Shown one piece after another: positions 34,340-45,339 of a stretch of 64,000 nucleotides of DNA. Source of the stretch: Limnoperna fortunei (taxonomy: Eukaryota > Mollusca > Bivalvia > Mytilida > Modiolidae). Location: the NCBI GenBank assembly GCA_944474755.1, contig OX104113.1, positions 50,111,644 to 50,175,643 on the forward strand, written 5' to 3'. A program made the position numbers and the translations under genes. Below the pieces are notes generated by a model that made no database searches, was not told where the DNA came from, and saw only the letters and a list, made by a program, of their open reading frames with translations. The number at the start of each line of letters is the position of its first letter. The first letter of the stretch is position 1.

Positions 34340-34840
34340 AAATGAACTGTATCTCAGTAACGGTGTACTTCAAATAATTACGTTGTGCAAAAAATCGCTA
34401 AATGTTAACCACGTATAAATTATATCCCACGTAAACTCATAAGAATTAATTTAATATAATGAAAACAAAGATTATTTTTGCAATCTAAAAAAATTAATAA
34501 TACAAACGACGTAAGCTGACATGAACTTCAGATCCGACAAATTAGCTGACGGCGCATTTAAGATACACTCATTTTATTAAACAAAATCAAGTTTACGTTT
34601 CACTGATGTCATTTTTTCCATTTAATTAACAGTTATGAAATAACCATGTATTGTATTTAAATGTTAAAAATGACCAAAGGACCTTAATGGTGTATTAGTT
34701 AAAGTAGTTTGCCATTTCTTATTTAGCAACGGCGTTTTATCACGTTTCGACACAGACCCGCGGAATTGTGGTCAGCATAAAAGAATCGGAACGTTTAATT
34801 TGATAAATTCATAGATCACAAAAATGTTTATCTTCAGGCC
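34340..34840. other. Right flank of palindrome, nothing recognised
   Basis: Unique AT-rich sequence just outside the right arm. It does not match the LINE or other sequence flanking the left arm, which marks the palindrome boundary. Confidence 0.65.
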
Positions 34841-35451
34841 TTAAGGGGATGCAGGACACCATCCGCCATTTTTTTGTGAAAATTTCAAAATAGATAGAAC
34901 ATTTATGGTAAATTTAATAATAATTTCTTTCATTATTTACTCCTAATTTCAATAAAATTTAAAATAATAATAATAGTCTTGTACCTATATCATTAATATA
35001 ATTTATAAATGGTTGAAATAAACAGTTTTTGTTTAAATGTGTACGGTATTGGCAAAAATAATGAAAATGAAATTTTAACAAGGGAGGTAATTTTGACCAA
35101 AAAATACCATTTTTTAGCACTTTTTGACTAGTTTTTCCCAAATGACAAAAATTTAATTCAGAGACCCCTATTTTTCTTTCCATCACTAAAATGTATACCA
35201 ATTGCTTGACATTATATCAGAAAATTGCATTGGACAGAATTTTTGTAATCTTTTATTTTAGTGCTTTTGTTTCTCTTCTCTCTATAATCTATATAAAATT
35301 TTAAAATTTCAGTGCTTAACTCGTCTGAAATAAGCTCTGAAACCCCTATTTTTTTATTTTGATAACCTGTATAAAAAACTAATTATGTGTCAAATTTAAA
35401 GAAAATTCATTGACAAATTATTTTCAGTGAAAGTGTCCTGCATCCCCTTAA
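34841..35451. mobile_element. 611 bp MITE with TTAA ends
   Basis: Perfect 19 bp terminal inverted repeats: TTAAGGGGATGCAGGACAC (34841-34859) and GTGTCCTGCATCCCCTTAA (35433-35451). Each outermost TTAA can be read as a 4 bp target duplication around TIRs that begin GGGGATGCAGG. TTAA targeting is characteristic of piggyBac-type transposases. No transposase is encoded and the interior is AT-rich, so it is non-autonomous. The piggyBac link is an inference from the TTAA alone. Confidence 0.88.
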
Positions 35452-35454
35452 CAT

Positions 35455-36030
35455 AAAACAAGAAAATAGCAATGAAAACCGACCAAACAGCAAGAGCCAA
35501 AAGGCAAGGAACAGTTACAAATCCGGATATAGACAAACACAATACACAAACCAAAACAAACAAAAATTAAAAGAACACAGAAAGAGAATAACCCGAACCC
35601 AATAAAAACCATAGGATGCACTCAGGTGCTCCTGTCGAGTAAGCAGTGCCTGCCTCTAATTAGACAACCGTCAAGTTACCCATTGTCTTGTCTAGGGAAA
35701 AGTCAAATCCAGGAATAGGAAACACTACCTATGACTCAGCGAAAATGTCAGATCATATTTGAAACACTGATTTCCCATAACGATCAATATGTCATGGTGC
35801 GGACCATAGAACTTCTGGAGAGATAACATCAACCTAGGTACAACAGACCCTGTAATAACGTATAGGTCGTGAAATGTACACACCATACGCTGGAGCTCCA
35901 GGGATGTTGCTGTCCATGAACGGGCATTTGACAATTAGAAAGTTGCGGTCATCACGCTTGGCGTAGAGTCTAGTAAGTGTCAAAGTGCTACTAAATAAGA
36001 CTGTAGTACAATCGCCACTTCTTGTATTAA
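35455..36030 (-). pseudogene. Penelope-like element fragment, 3' end
   Basis: The 3' tail (35480-35710) and C-terminal coding remnant are on the minus strand: AYGVYIS (about 35875-35895), RLMLSLQKFYGPHHD (about 35800-35840) and a frameshifted end near 35735. The left boundary touches the TTAA MITE and the right side fades near 36030. It is 5'-truncated and dead. Confidence 0.8.
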
Positions 36031-36070
36031 TAAAGTCAAGATATATAGGATCTAACACCGGGGGAGGGAA

Positions 36071-36183
36071 AGACGGGAAAATCTCAGACACCCAAGTGAA
36101 AAGATTTCTGGTCTCCAACCAGGCTCTGCCAAGTTGGAGACCAAAAGAACTCTTTCACGCGGGTGTCTAAGATTTTCCCGTCT
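36071..36183. repeat. 113 bp foldback with ~48 bp arms
   Basis: Arms run from AGACGGGAAAATCT (36071) to GGTCTCCAAC (ending 36119), and back from GTTGGAGACC (36133) to AGATTTTCCCGTCT (36183), with a 13 bp loop. A few mismatches occur mid-arm. No protein or target duplication is evident. Confidence 0.9.
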
Positions 36184-36509
36184 TACCCAACCACCGCTGT
36201 TTGACTCTTTTTCTCACTAATTCGTTAAAAAAATCAGGTTATGTTCTATTGAAATATGGCCACAAATAGAGTTATCTACCATGAACGTAATCTCCAGTGT
36301 ACACATGTTACGTCACCGTGTTTGCTTTTTGATGTTTACCGCTATCATATTTTGGCATAAATTGGGTCATGGAAGCTGATATATGTTGTTTTCATGTTAC
36401 TATTTAAAAAGGCATAGTAAACCAACACAACTAAAGCAAATATTTTATAATTTTTATTGCTGAACCGACAGTTGACGTCACAATACATTTTTACAGGAAA
36501 ACTAGCGTG

Positions 36510-36860
36510 AAATACTTATAAGGATAAGGATATCTCAATCGGCTAAAAATAGGTACCACGCTGTCTCATTAGTGAGAAATAATGCCCATAAACGTTTTCC
36601 CTAAGTTTCCTGAAGATTGGACAACAGCTATTTGCGTTAGCGGAAAAGGCGACTTTGGCCATTTTGTTAATAAAGAGACACAACTCTAATTTTCATGAAG
36701 ATCGGACAACAACTGTTTGAATTAGATAAGGCTAATTTGCCATTTTTTTGTTTAAATAAAAGACCATGACTCCGAATTGGTATAAGTGATTTGGCTGGTT
36801 TTCAAACTTGGTCGAGATATTATGCCCATAAACATTTTCTTTACAGTACTTGAGATTGAA
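36510..36860 (+). repeat. Degenerate tandem modules, molluscan type
   Basis: Related phrases recur: 'ATAATGCCCATAAACGTTTTC' (two parts, about 36589) and 'ATTATGCCCATAAACATTTTC' (about 36818), and 'GAAGATTGGACAACAGCT' (36613) and 'GAAGATCGGACAACAACTG' (36698). Part of the module recurs at 41073-41100. I recall such modules in other bivalves. No gene is seen. Confidence 0.65.
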
Positions 36861-36894
36861 AACGCAACACTTTTAGCAATCCAAAATCCGTCAA

Positions 36895-37460
36895 AAAATC
36901 AGTTATCAATCAGTCAGATCAGTCAAATCGTTCCCAATCCGTCATATCGTTCCCAATCCATCCATCCGTCTATTGATAGTCTCGATCACCCAGACGCATA
37001 TATAATAGCGTCTGGGATCACCTTATTTTAATTTCGCTACCAATAGGTGGAGACAAACAATGATTCTATTTTTAGAGCCCTATTTTTAAACCAGGAAAAC
37101 CATGCAAACATATCTATACTTATAATATGACGTCACAGTAAGATTCACTCTTGATTATGCATAACAATAATATTTGTTTAATTAATTGATAAAGTAATAT
37201 TTTATAAAAATATTCAAATTTAAACTTTGGTACAATTTGTTGTACACTTCTTGATATGAACGGAAATAATTTTTTAGACTATAAAAATATCATCCAATCA
37301 AAAATTACGCCCAGTTTTGGGCGTAATGGTAACGAGTTTAATATAGAGCTGAATCCAGACGCACAAATGTAATTAAGAGTCTGGATGATCGAGACTATCT
37401 ATTGACGGATTTGGAACGATTTGACTGATATGACGGATTAATTTGGACTGATCACTCCAA
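36895..37460. mobile_element. Foldback/MITE-like element with imperfect inverted ends
   Basis: The left end carries GTCAAATCGTTCC (36922), CAATCCGTCA and AGTCTCGATCA (36979). The right end carries TGATCGAGACT (37385), TGACGGATTTGG and GGAACGATTTGAC (37412). Both inner ends carry CCAGACGC words. About 350 bp of AT-rich sequence lies between. The same ATCCGTCA/ATCAGTCA words recur at 39910-40060 and 40910-41040. Confidence 0.7.
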
Positions 37461-37864
37461 TCCGTCCATTCAACTTCCGGTTAATAAAATTAAATATTTC
37501 GAAATGTGAAAATTCGTTTCACTCGTAAACATTAGTATAAAAAGTATAAAATTATAAACTGTTATGTCAACCTAATAATAAGGCGTAAAATGGTCTGAAG
37601 TTATAAATGATATAAATGGAATTTTTGACATCTATAACGAAGGCATCTACGACGAAATATAAACATCATATAGTGTCATTTTATTAACAAAGTAATTAAA
37701 ACTAAGTAAATTAAAAAAAAACACACACAACGACTTAAAAAAAATACTTCGAGTGCTAAGGCGCAAGACTCGTATTTGTCTTCGAATTTTTTTAACGGCG
37801 GAAAGTCTTAAGTTATAAATGATTAAAGGAAATCCCCCCCCCCCCCCCCACAATCTATAACTCA

Positions 37865-37993
37865 TACCTTCGACAGGAAAACTGGTGCTCTTTGCAAATT
37901 TACGGATGAGTCGAGCACACCCTCTCGCTGTAAGGGTCGAACAGACAACTCGGTGATCAATAATAGATTACTGATACCTTAACCTATGATGTC
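37865..37993 (-). repeat. SINE fragment, degraded
   Basis: 'GGAAAACTGG', 'GTCGAGCACACCCTCTCGCTG' (in two parts) and 'GATCAATAATAGATTA' match the SINE head and middle on the minus strand. The A box is degraded. A run of C residues (about 37837-37849) lies just upstream. Confidence 0.65.
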
Positions 37994-38066
37994 GATGTTT
38001 TTTTTTATTAGAAACGTTTAAAAAGATCATTTGTCGTGGTTTGATCAGTTCTCTTTCTGTGCCACA

Positions 38067-38350
38067 CTTCCTAAGAATTCCGGTGTATAATACTGAATAA
38101 GATTTACGACAAAAGCAAAAAGATCTATTTATATATTTTATTCGCTATCCCATTGTGTCACATGAATTTGCACAGAATTAAATCTCAAATAAAGAACAAG
38201 CTATTGTGCAACAATTCCTAAGAATTCCGCTGTATAATACTGAATAAGATTGAGGAGAAAAAGTGAAAACATCTATTTTTTTATTTTATTCACTATCGCG
38301 TTGTGTCACATGAATTTACACAGAATTCAATCTCAAATAAAGAATAAACT
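38067..38350. repeat. Tandem duplication, ~146 bp unit
   Basis: 'TTCCTAAGAATTCCGGTGTA' to 'TCAAATAAAGAACAAGCTA' (38067-38206) is repeated with differences at 38212-38350 ('AATTCCGCTGTATAATACTG', 'TCAAATAAAGAATAAACTA'). It is non-coding. Confidence 0.8.
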
Positions 38351-38559
38351 AGTAAACGTGTTTGTATATAGAAGCTTATGAGTTGTAGATGCGAACATGT
38401 AAGCGCAATATAACAATCAATTCTGCTTTCCCATTTTAGCCGTCACAATTTGTTTATTTTACGATGTATGTTATAGTTATTCAAAAACTTATTGATACAT
38501 AAGCATAAATGGTTTCTTTTGAATTCGGAAGTATTTGAAATTAGTTACTAGGTTTCACA

Positions 38560-39175
38560 GAGCTGCCCAGCGCGTCCTCAGCTGGCGGACATGGAATGTG
38601 CTCTAGTTTTTTTTTTTTTTTTAGGGGGGGGGGGGGTGGTTCAGGTCATATTAGAACTGCCGCGATAATGACGTGTTTAGAGGGTGTCACTCTCCTTGCA
38701 CGATAAGGACCTCGTTTATAGATTTCGAAAAGAAGTAGGCCTAAAAAAGGAAATTTCCGCCCCTACCGATACCCTATATTTTTCCAGTGGAATTCAAAAG
38801 GTTTGCTCTTTGGTCCATCTTTCTCTAATCGATTGAAGGGGCTTTGGTGTCCGAGTGGTTATGTTAGTTCGTCTACTATTGATTACGTGGTCTGTCAACA
38901 CTGAGGTTGCGGGTTCGAGTCTCACTGCGGGCAGGGTGCACTCGACTTAATTGAAAAGGAGCCAGTTTTCCTACCAAATGTTGAGGGTTTTCTCCGGGTA
39001 CTCCGTCTTCCTCATCCGATAAAACTGGACGCCATGATATAGCTGAAAAATGCTGGAAGTGGCGTTAAACAATATTTAAACAAACAAACAAACACATCTA
39101 ATTGGTTGATATTTAACTTATTCTCGTCATGAATAAGGCTGAAATACTAGTACTCTCGCTGAAAGAAAAGCAAAC

Positions 39176-39217
<42 letters not shown>
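38560..39217 (+). repeat. (AATC)n-tailed retroposon interrupted by a SINE
   Basis: It is collinear, in opposite orientation, with the element at 51092-51505: 'GCCCAGCGCGTCC', 'CTCCTTGCACGATAAGGACC', 'TAGGGGCGGAAATTTCC' (reverse), 'CTCGCTGAAAGAAAAGCAAA', then the (AATC)n tail at 39178-39217. A homopolymer T/G run sits at 38610-38637. The SINE at 38837-39096 splits it. Confidence 0.75.
38837..39096 (+). repeat. SINE nested in the retroposon
   Basis: The head reads TTGGTGTCCGAGTGGTTATG (A box region) and GGTTCGAGTC (B box). The middle has 'CCAGTTTTCCTACC' and the tail 'GGCGTTAAACAATATTTAAA' plus CAAACAAACAAAC. Imperfect 13 bp target duplications flank it, TCTAATCGATTGA (38824-38836) and TCTAATTGGTTGA (39097-39109), with two mismatches. 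Confidence 0.9.
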
Positions 39218-39218
<1 letters not shown>

Positions 39219-41071
39219 TAAGTTGTTTTTCCAATTGAATGGCACTCTTTTAAAGGGCAAATTTTGAAAAGTTACTGTTTTATCAATATCACTGTAATGA
39301 CAATGTTAAACCCGATCTTAATGGACCTAAAGAATTAATGACTTTTTGTTCAAAAAATTACTATGTCGTACTTTAACACGAGTCTCTCTGTACCCATTTT
39401 ACGCTTAAATACAGGATTTGCAGACTATTTTCCCCGGCGTTATTGGGGCCTCCGTGGCTGATTGGTTAGTTGTCTACCTGTCACGTGGGGGAGTAGGGTC
39501 GGCTTAATATACGACAAACAATATACATGTAACAGGTCGCAGAAAATAAAATAGGCTGAAATGACGAATCGCGAAAATTAAAAACGAGAATCAATAATGG
39601 ATTACGAAAAGAAAATATTTACCTCGTCGCTACTGATGTGCCTTAAATCGAAATTTTTTTAAGGTATACAGGGTTCGACCCGCAGATATGTCCTGCCTTA
39701 AAGAAATTTGCTTAATTATATATACTATAAAGAAAATAGTTTTTCTTTCAATATGTTTACTTATTTCCTTTTTAGAACGAGACATTGTATTAACTATTAT
39801 TTTGAAAACTTCCGTTTATTATTTATTACTCTGAATTCGTTTTATCTTTAAATTATTAATGTATACGTATCCGTCAATAAACTGACAGATTTATGCATAT
39901 TATTAAATGACGTATTCTGGATCGCACTGATTGGACTGACCGCAATGATCGCTGACGGTTACCAAGGACGGATGTATTCATCATGTATTCACCATCAATC
40001 AGTCAGCGATCCGTCAGCGTTCCAAAATCCGTCAGCAATCAGTTATCAATCAGTCAAAGTGTTGCGTTTACGGGTGCAAGTACTGTAAGCACCCACGAAC
40101 ATGTAAAATTTCACCAAACCACGAAAATTAATACCCACGAATTTAAATACTTTCACAGTACTCTCGCTGAAAGAAAAGCAAACATCCAATCAATCAATCA
40201 ATCAATCAATCAAATAAGTTGTTTTTCCAATTGAATGGCACTCTTTTAAAGGGCAAATTTTGAAAAGGTACTGTTTTATCAATATCACTGTAATGACAAT
40301 GTTAAAACCGATCTTAATGGACCTAAAGAATTAATGACTTTTTGTTCAAAAAATTACTATGTCGTACTTTAACACGAGTCTATCTGTACCCAATTTTACG
40401 CTTAAATACAGGATTTGCAGACTATTTTCCCCGGCGTTATTGGGGCCTCGGTGGCTGATTGGTTAGTTGTCTACCTGTCAAGTGGGGGAGTAGGGTCGGC
40501 TTAATATACGACAAACAATATACATGTAACAGGTCGCAGAAAATAAAATAGGCTGAAATGACGAGTCGCGAAAATTAAAAACGAGAATCAATAATGGATT
40601 ACGAAAAGAAAATATTTACCTCGTCGCTACTGATGTGCCTTAAATCGAAATTTTTTAAGGTATACAGGGTTCGACCCGCAGATATGTCCTGCCTTAAAGA
40701 AATTTGCTTAATTATATATAATATAAAGAAAATAGTTTTTCTTTCAATGTTTACTTATTTTCTTTTTAGAACGAGACATTGTATTAACTATTATTTTGAA
40801 AACTTGCGTTTATTATTTATTACTCTGAATTCGTTTTATCTTTAATTTATTAATGTATACGTATCCGTCAATAAACTGACAGATTTATGCATATTATTAA
40901 ATGACGTATTCTGGATCGCACTGATTAGACTGACCGCACTGATCGCTGACGGTTACCAAGGACGGATGTATTCATCAATCAGTCAGCGATCCGTCAGCGT
41001 TCCAAAATCCGTCAGCAATCAGTTATCAATCAGTCAAAGTGTTGCGTTTACGGGTGCAAGTACTGTAAGCA
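39149..41071. repeat. Tandem duplication of ~0.93 kb unit
   Basis: Copy 1 (39149-40091) and copy 2 (40157-41071) both run from 'AGTACTCTCGCTGAAAG' through the (AATC)n tail, 'GGGGCCTCNGTGGCTGATTGG' (a SINE-head-like fragment, about 39446 and 40444) and the ATCCGTCAGC words, to 'GTGCAAGTACTGTAAGCA'. They are separated by 65 bp. The (AATC) tract is shorter in copy 2. No gene is seen. Confidence 0.92.
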
Positions 41072-41229
41072 TCATGAAGATCGGACAACAACTGTTTGAG
41101 TGTTAGAGCGGAAATCGATGAGGACGCCATTCGCCTGCCCGATGCCCCATTGGTTGTTCCCATAATACGGTGGTAAAAAAGGAAAAAAAACCACTGTAGA
41201 CATTATAAGCAAAATGGCAAGGAAACCGA

Positions 41230-42400
41230 CATAACAACCAGAACCAACAGTCAAGGTAAGAATACAAGTCAACATAGCTGCCTCTAATATGACATCTGTC
41301 GAGGTTCTCCCTATAATGTTAAGGAGAAAGTTAAATCAAGGAACTAAGCAAAAACAGCCGATCGCATCCGTGAGTCAGGTGTCCTATAAATAGCAATCAA
41401 TAATTGAGACGGCCACCGAACCTTATCAAATCAGGTACAACACACTCTTGTATGAGTAGTTAGTGTCCAAAATCGATCGCAAGATTCTGCATGACTTATA
41501 AGTTGTGAAATGTACACACCATACACACCGGAGCTGCAGGAATGTTGCTATCGATGAACTGGAAGTTTCCAAAAAGAAAGCGGAATCTATCACGTCTGGA
41601 TCCAGCCTGAAGTTTTCCGGGTTTATTTCTATAAGATGACCAAAATGAGAAACCGACTTAAGCGTTTTGTTGGTCTCTCTAATTTCAAATCAGTAAGGAA
41701 GATCAAATAACAATGTCACAAAAGACCTACAATAGAGCGGAATTCAAAACCAAAGATATAGGCCAGCATCTCTCCCTTTTTCTTCAACTGGCATTCTAGG
41801 AACTTAGCCCTTGAAGTACACAAAACTTCGTCGTCGAGGAAAGTGTGACAATTAGTACCTAAAGAATACCAAACGTTAAATGAAAACGCGTCGCCCCAAA
41901 AAGACAAATATGTTGTCAATAAAAAATTCTAACCTTTGAAAAAATTAATCATCCTTGTATTTATTATCTGAATTTGAATCATTAATGATTGAGTGAAGTC
42001 AGATTAGCATATTTTAATATTGTCACTGTTCGTTTTTCTTGAAAAAGCAGCATGCAATGAGTTCTTAAAAGTTTTAAGCTGCATATACGGATGGCGGTCT
42101 ACAGTCTAAAACTAAAAAGGTTTTAATTATATTTTAAGTGTCTACCAGGTCTTCAGATTTTTTTATACTCTCATTTCATTTATGCCACTACTGGAATTTA
42201 CAGTGTCGCTGTATTGTGGGGGGCCGTTTAAAAGTGGTCAGGAGTTTCGATAGTTTGGTGGTACACATAGACAATTCTGCTACTAAACGTTGTTTCTATG
42301 GATTTTAAGTAGTTTCGGTATCCAACGCAACCAGGAGAGATAAAATTCGTCGTCTTTAATATGGAGACTAAAAGACACCAGACCGATTTTTTATTTTCTT
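41230..42400 (-). pseudogene. Diverged Penelope-like RT remnant (copy A)
   Basis: On the minus strand the order of the intact right-arm RT is kept in heavily mutated form: FFL.KKR near 42045, TNCHTFLDDEVLCTS (a degraded form of TNCAPLLAN) near 41835-41880, AKFLECQLKKKGE near 41785-41820, then the C-terminal and 3' tail remnants ('GCCTCTAATATGACATCTG') at 41280-41300. There are many stops and frameshifts. It is a more diverged subfamily than the palindrome copies. Confidence 0.65.
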
Positions 42401-43475
42401 AACTCGTTTTTCTTAAATGGATGTGTAAGAAGGATTGACGATTAAAATATCCATGGGTGAATTGTTAATTAAACGTCGTAATGATTAACACCATTGAAAT
42501 ATTTTCTGGGGCTAACATGCAAAATAAGCTACTACAAATTCGGCCATTAGCTATACTTTGCATAATAACCACCTTAAATGGCTTGACGGTTCACATAATA
42601 CCATTGATGATTATCTTTCCAGAAGCCATTATAAAACAGAAATCAATACGGGGACTAAAGGTATCGCCGTGTTTGGAGAAAATATTGCTCCTTGCATTTT
42701 AAGACGACTTACGTCAACAAAAGTAAATTCTACAGAAGGCTAAATTATCTGTATGAAGAAATACTCCAAATTTTCTCCAATCCACTCATTTTGTTCTAGT
42801 CCTTTATATAGCTAAAATGATGATAGCAATGCAACAATTCAAGCTATGAAATCATCAATCAAGGTAACAAAATATTTCACTTTGTATATTTCACTTTGTA
42901 TGTTACTTGATGCGCATGTTAAATATTTTGTATTAATTGTTTACCCTTTTATTGTAATTGATATCCGTCTATATAACAAATATTATATTTTGTTGTGATA
43001 ATCGCAACAACATTCAAGGTCATTTCTATGTCAATCTGTCATTCAAATAAGTGTACCTGACTTCGTCTATAATCTTCGTTTTAATAGTCTTGATGTTTTT
43101 AGTAATCTACTATAACATGTAATTAATTTGCCGTATTAACTGTTGGCTTAGCCGTGATGGTACAATTAGTTTTATATCTGCATTTTACAATATCCTTTTA
43201 TAAGAACAAACATCACATAAAGTAGTAGACCTTGAATGGCTTGTTAGATGACGCAGAAAACAAAAATCCGTGAGGAAACGTGATACAGGAAACTGACAAA
43301 CTATGCGTTTGATATGCGAATAAATTTCTTATAGCTACATGTATGATATTATTTTCATTTACTAAATCTTGATATAAATATTATATTATATACTGCATTA
43401 CACCAGCGGTGGTATGTTAAACATATTGATTTTTTTTCTGACATGTTATGTTATTAGAAATACATGTAAAGCGTT

Positions 43476-44013
43476 ACTATAGGATTAAACACTGGGTTTT
43501 AGGAAATTATCAATGTGAAAACTCCGGCGACTCACTCACTAAATAAAGTCCGAAGGACTTTATGTCAAGTTTGTGAGGGAGCCGCCGGAGATTACACATT
43601 GATAATTTCCTAAAACACAGTGTTTAATCCTGATAATTCTGTTTAATAATCGTTGCGATTTTTAAAACAGCAAAAACAGTTACAGAAACACATATAGACC
43701 TCAAAACGTACCTAGGCCGAAAAGCGAAGGGATATGCAAAACATAGTACCAAGGGAATCACTAAATTGTATTTATTTATATTTTATTTGAAATCTCAATC
43801 GATTTAAGTGGAAATCATTGGGGCAGAGGAAACATTGTCCCCCCTCCTCTCCTGACGATACGCTAGGAGGACGTCACCTTGTTTACACTGGATACTGAAA
43901 GTAGTCCGCTCAGAGGAAATATCGATATATAAATTATCTGAGAAGATGCCATTTAAGTGTTTTTATCCAATTAAAGCACTTAATATAAATAAATTACAGC
44001 ATGAATAGAATTA
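43476..44013. mobile_element. 538 bp insertion with strong terminal hairpin, copy A only
   Basis: Copy B is uninterrupted between GTTACT and GTCTTATG (about 47614); here 538 bp intervenes. It starts with a foldback (43482-43630) whose arms of about 48 bp run GGATTAAACACTG ... ACTCCGGCG and CGCCGGAG ... CAGTGTTTAATCC. A loop carries the palindrome AAAGTCCGAAGGACTTT. The remaining 380 bp is not inverted. No clear target duplication is seen. Confidence 0.75.
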
Positions 44014-44204
44014 TTGTCTTATGTACACAATGTGTAATATTAACATATAACAGGTTAGCTGGGATACTGACTATTTACATTCAAACTTAGTTTTACAAAA
44101 CCAATAACGTTGTAATACAAAAGTAACACATGTTTTAATCCCCTGCGATCGGTATTCCGATTTTATATAAGGCTCAGTATTAAACTGTTCTAACGAGGGA
44201 TTAC

Positions 44205-44580
44205 TGTATCCAAGTTGGTGTTGACTCCCTGGAAGTTCTTTGGTCGTCACAAGAACTTAATTGATCGTTATTGGAAATCAATCTCTCAAATACGATCGGA
44301 CAATTTCGCTTAGTGATATGTAGCGTTTCTGGATTTGACTTTTTCCTGGACATGACAATGAGTAACTCACTGTTGTCTACTTAGAGGCACGCACTGCTAC
44401 TCGTCCGGACCACCTACGTGCACAAATGTTTTTTTATTGGGTTCGGGTTATTTTACTTGTGTTTTGTGTTTTTGGTTTTTGTGTTGCGCTTAATATGATT
44501 GTTTACATTCCGATTTGTATTTGTCCTTTTACTTTTGGCTCTTGTTGTTCGGTGGTTATTAATTTTTTTTTAAATTTATT
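44205..44580 (+). pseudogene. Penelope-like 3' end (copy A)
   Basis: C-terminal coding remnant (AAGTTCTTTGGTCGTCAC, then TTATTGGAAATCAATCTCTC, about 44230-44290), then the standard 3' tail with 'CTACTTAGAGGCACGCACTG' and 'TTTTTATTGGGTTCGGGTTA'. It is 5'-truncated. Confidence 0.8.
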
Positions 44581-44763
44581 TTATAGACATTATTCCAGCA
44601 AATTTACAAATCATTAAGTTTTGAAATCATATCTTTTGTAATGTGTTCCCATCACTCACGATCTTGACATGGTTCCCAGTGAATAATATAGGTGTCAAAA
44701 ATGACCATTGGTTTGTTCAGTTGTCGTAATGTTAGTATGACTAACTGTCAGATGTTAAGAGTC

Positions 44764-45229
44764 GAGCAGGAGTTGCTTACCCTTCTGAAGCATTTTGAGT
44801 AACCGCCGGGTTTTAATGAAATTCGTGTTTCTCCATTTTCGTCTTGTGCTGTGTGTGTATGTTGTATTGTTCCCCACCCCATTTTGTTTAACTATAGTTT
44901 TGTCTGTCCTTCACTTATATTTTCATGAATATTCCTTTCTATATTCGATTCTTTTTCTTAACATAATTTTTAACATTTAAAATTATATTCTGCAAAGTAA
45001 ATTATGAAACGATAATTTATTCTCATCATTTTTTACTCATTTAAAATTTTATTCTGAAACAAAATGATTAGACTATAATTAATTTTCAAACAGCATTTTG
45101 AAATATCGATATTTACTTTCACTGCCTCATCTATATAGTGATTACGTATCATATTTCACATTACCAATATTGGTATTGGTAATAAGGCTTGAACAAAAAG
45201 GTAAGTTTTATAGATGAGGAAGTGAAAGT
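44764..45229 (+). repeat. Diverged Penelope-type 3' tail and spacer between duplications
   Basis: 'GCAGGAGTTGCTTACCCTTC' and 'GGGTTTTAATGAAATTCGTG' resemble the tail of another Mytilus retroelement subfamily (a recollection, low certainty). The rest to 45229 is AT-rich with nothing recognised. Confidence 0.4.
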
Positions 45230-45339
45230 CGCCTGCCCGCTGTCCCCATGGGTGTTCCCATAATACGACACGTCTTCGACGGTGGTATAAAAAGGAAAAA
45301 AAACACCGTAGACGTTATAAGTAAAATGGCAAGGAAACC

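Larger units (their letters stand above)
41125..44733. repeat. Segmental duplication copy A
   Basis: Matches 45230-48337 in direct orientation. It contains a decayed Penelope-like RT on the minus strand (about 41230-42400), a unique 0.8 kb AT-rich middle, a 538 bp copy-specific insertion (43476-44013) and a plus-strand Penelope 3' end (44205-44580). Confidence 0.9.

Noticed and set aside
37835..37850. Homopolymer C run, and the T/G runs at 38610-38637, as functional elements.
   Set aside because: Common low-complexity tracts prone to sequencing error, with no further support.
39178..39217. (AATC)n repeat as a CRISPR-like or regulatory array (also 40187-40213).
   Set aside because: It is the 4 bp microsatellite tail of a retroposon, and no spacers are present.
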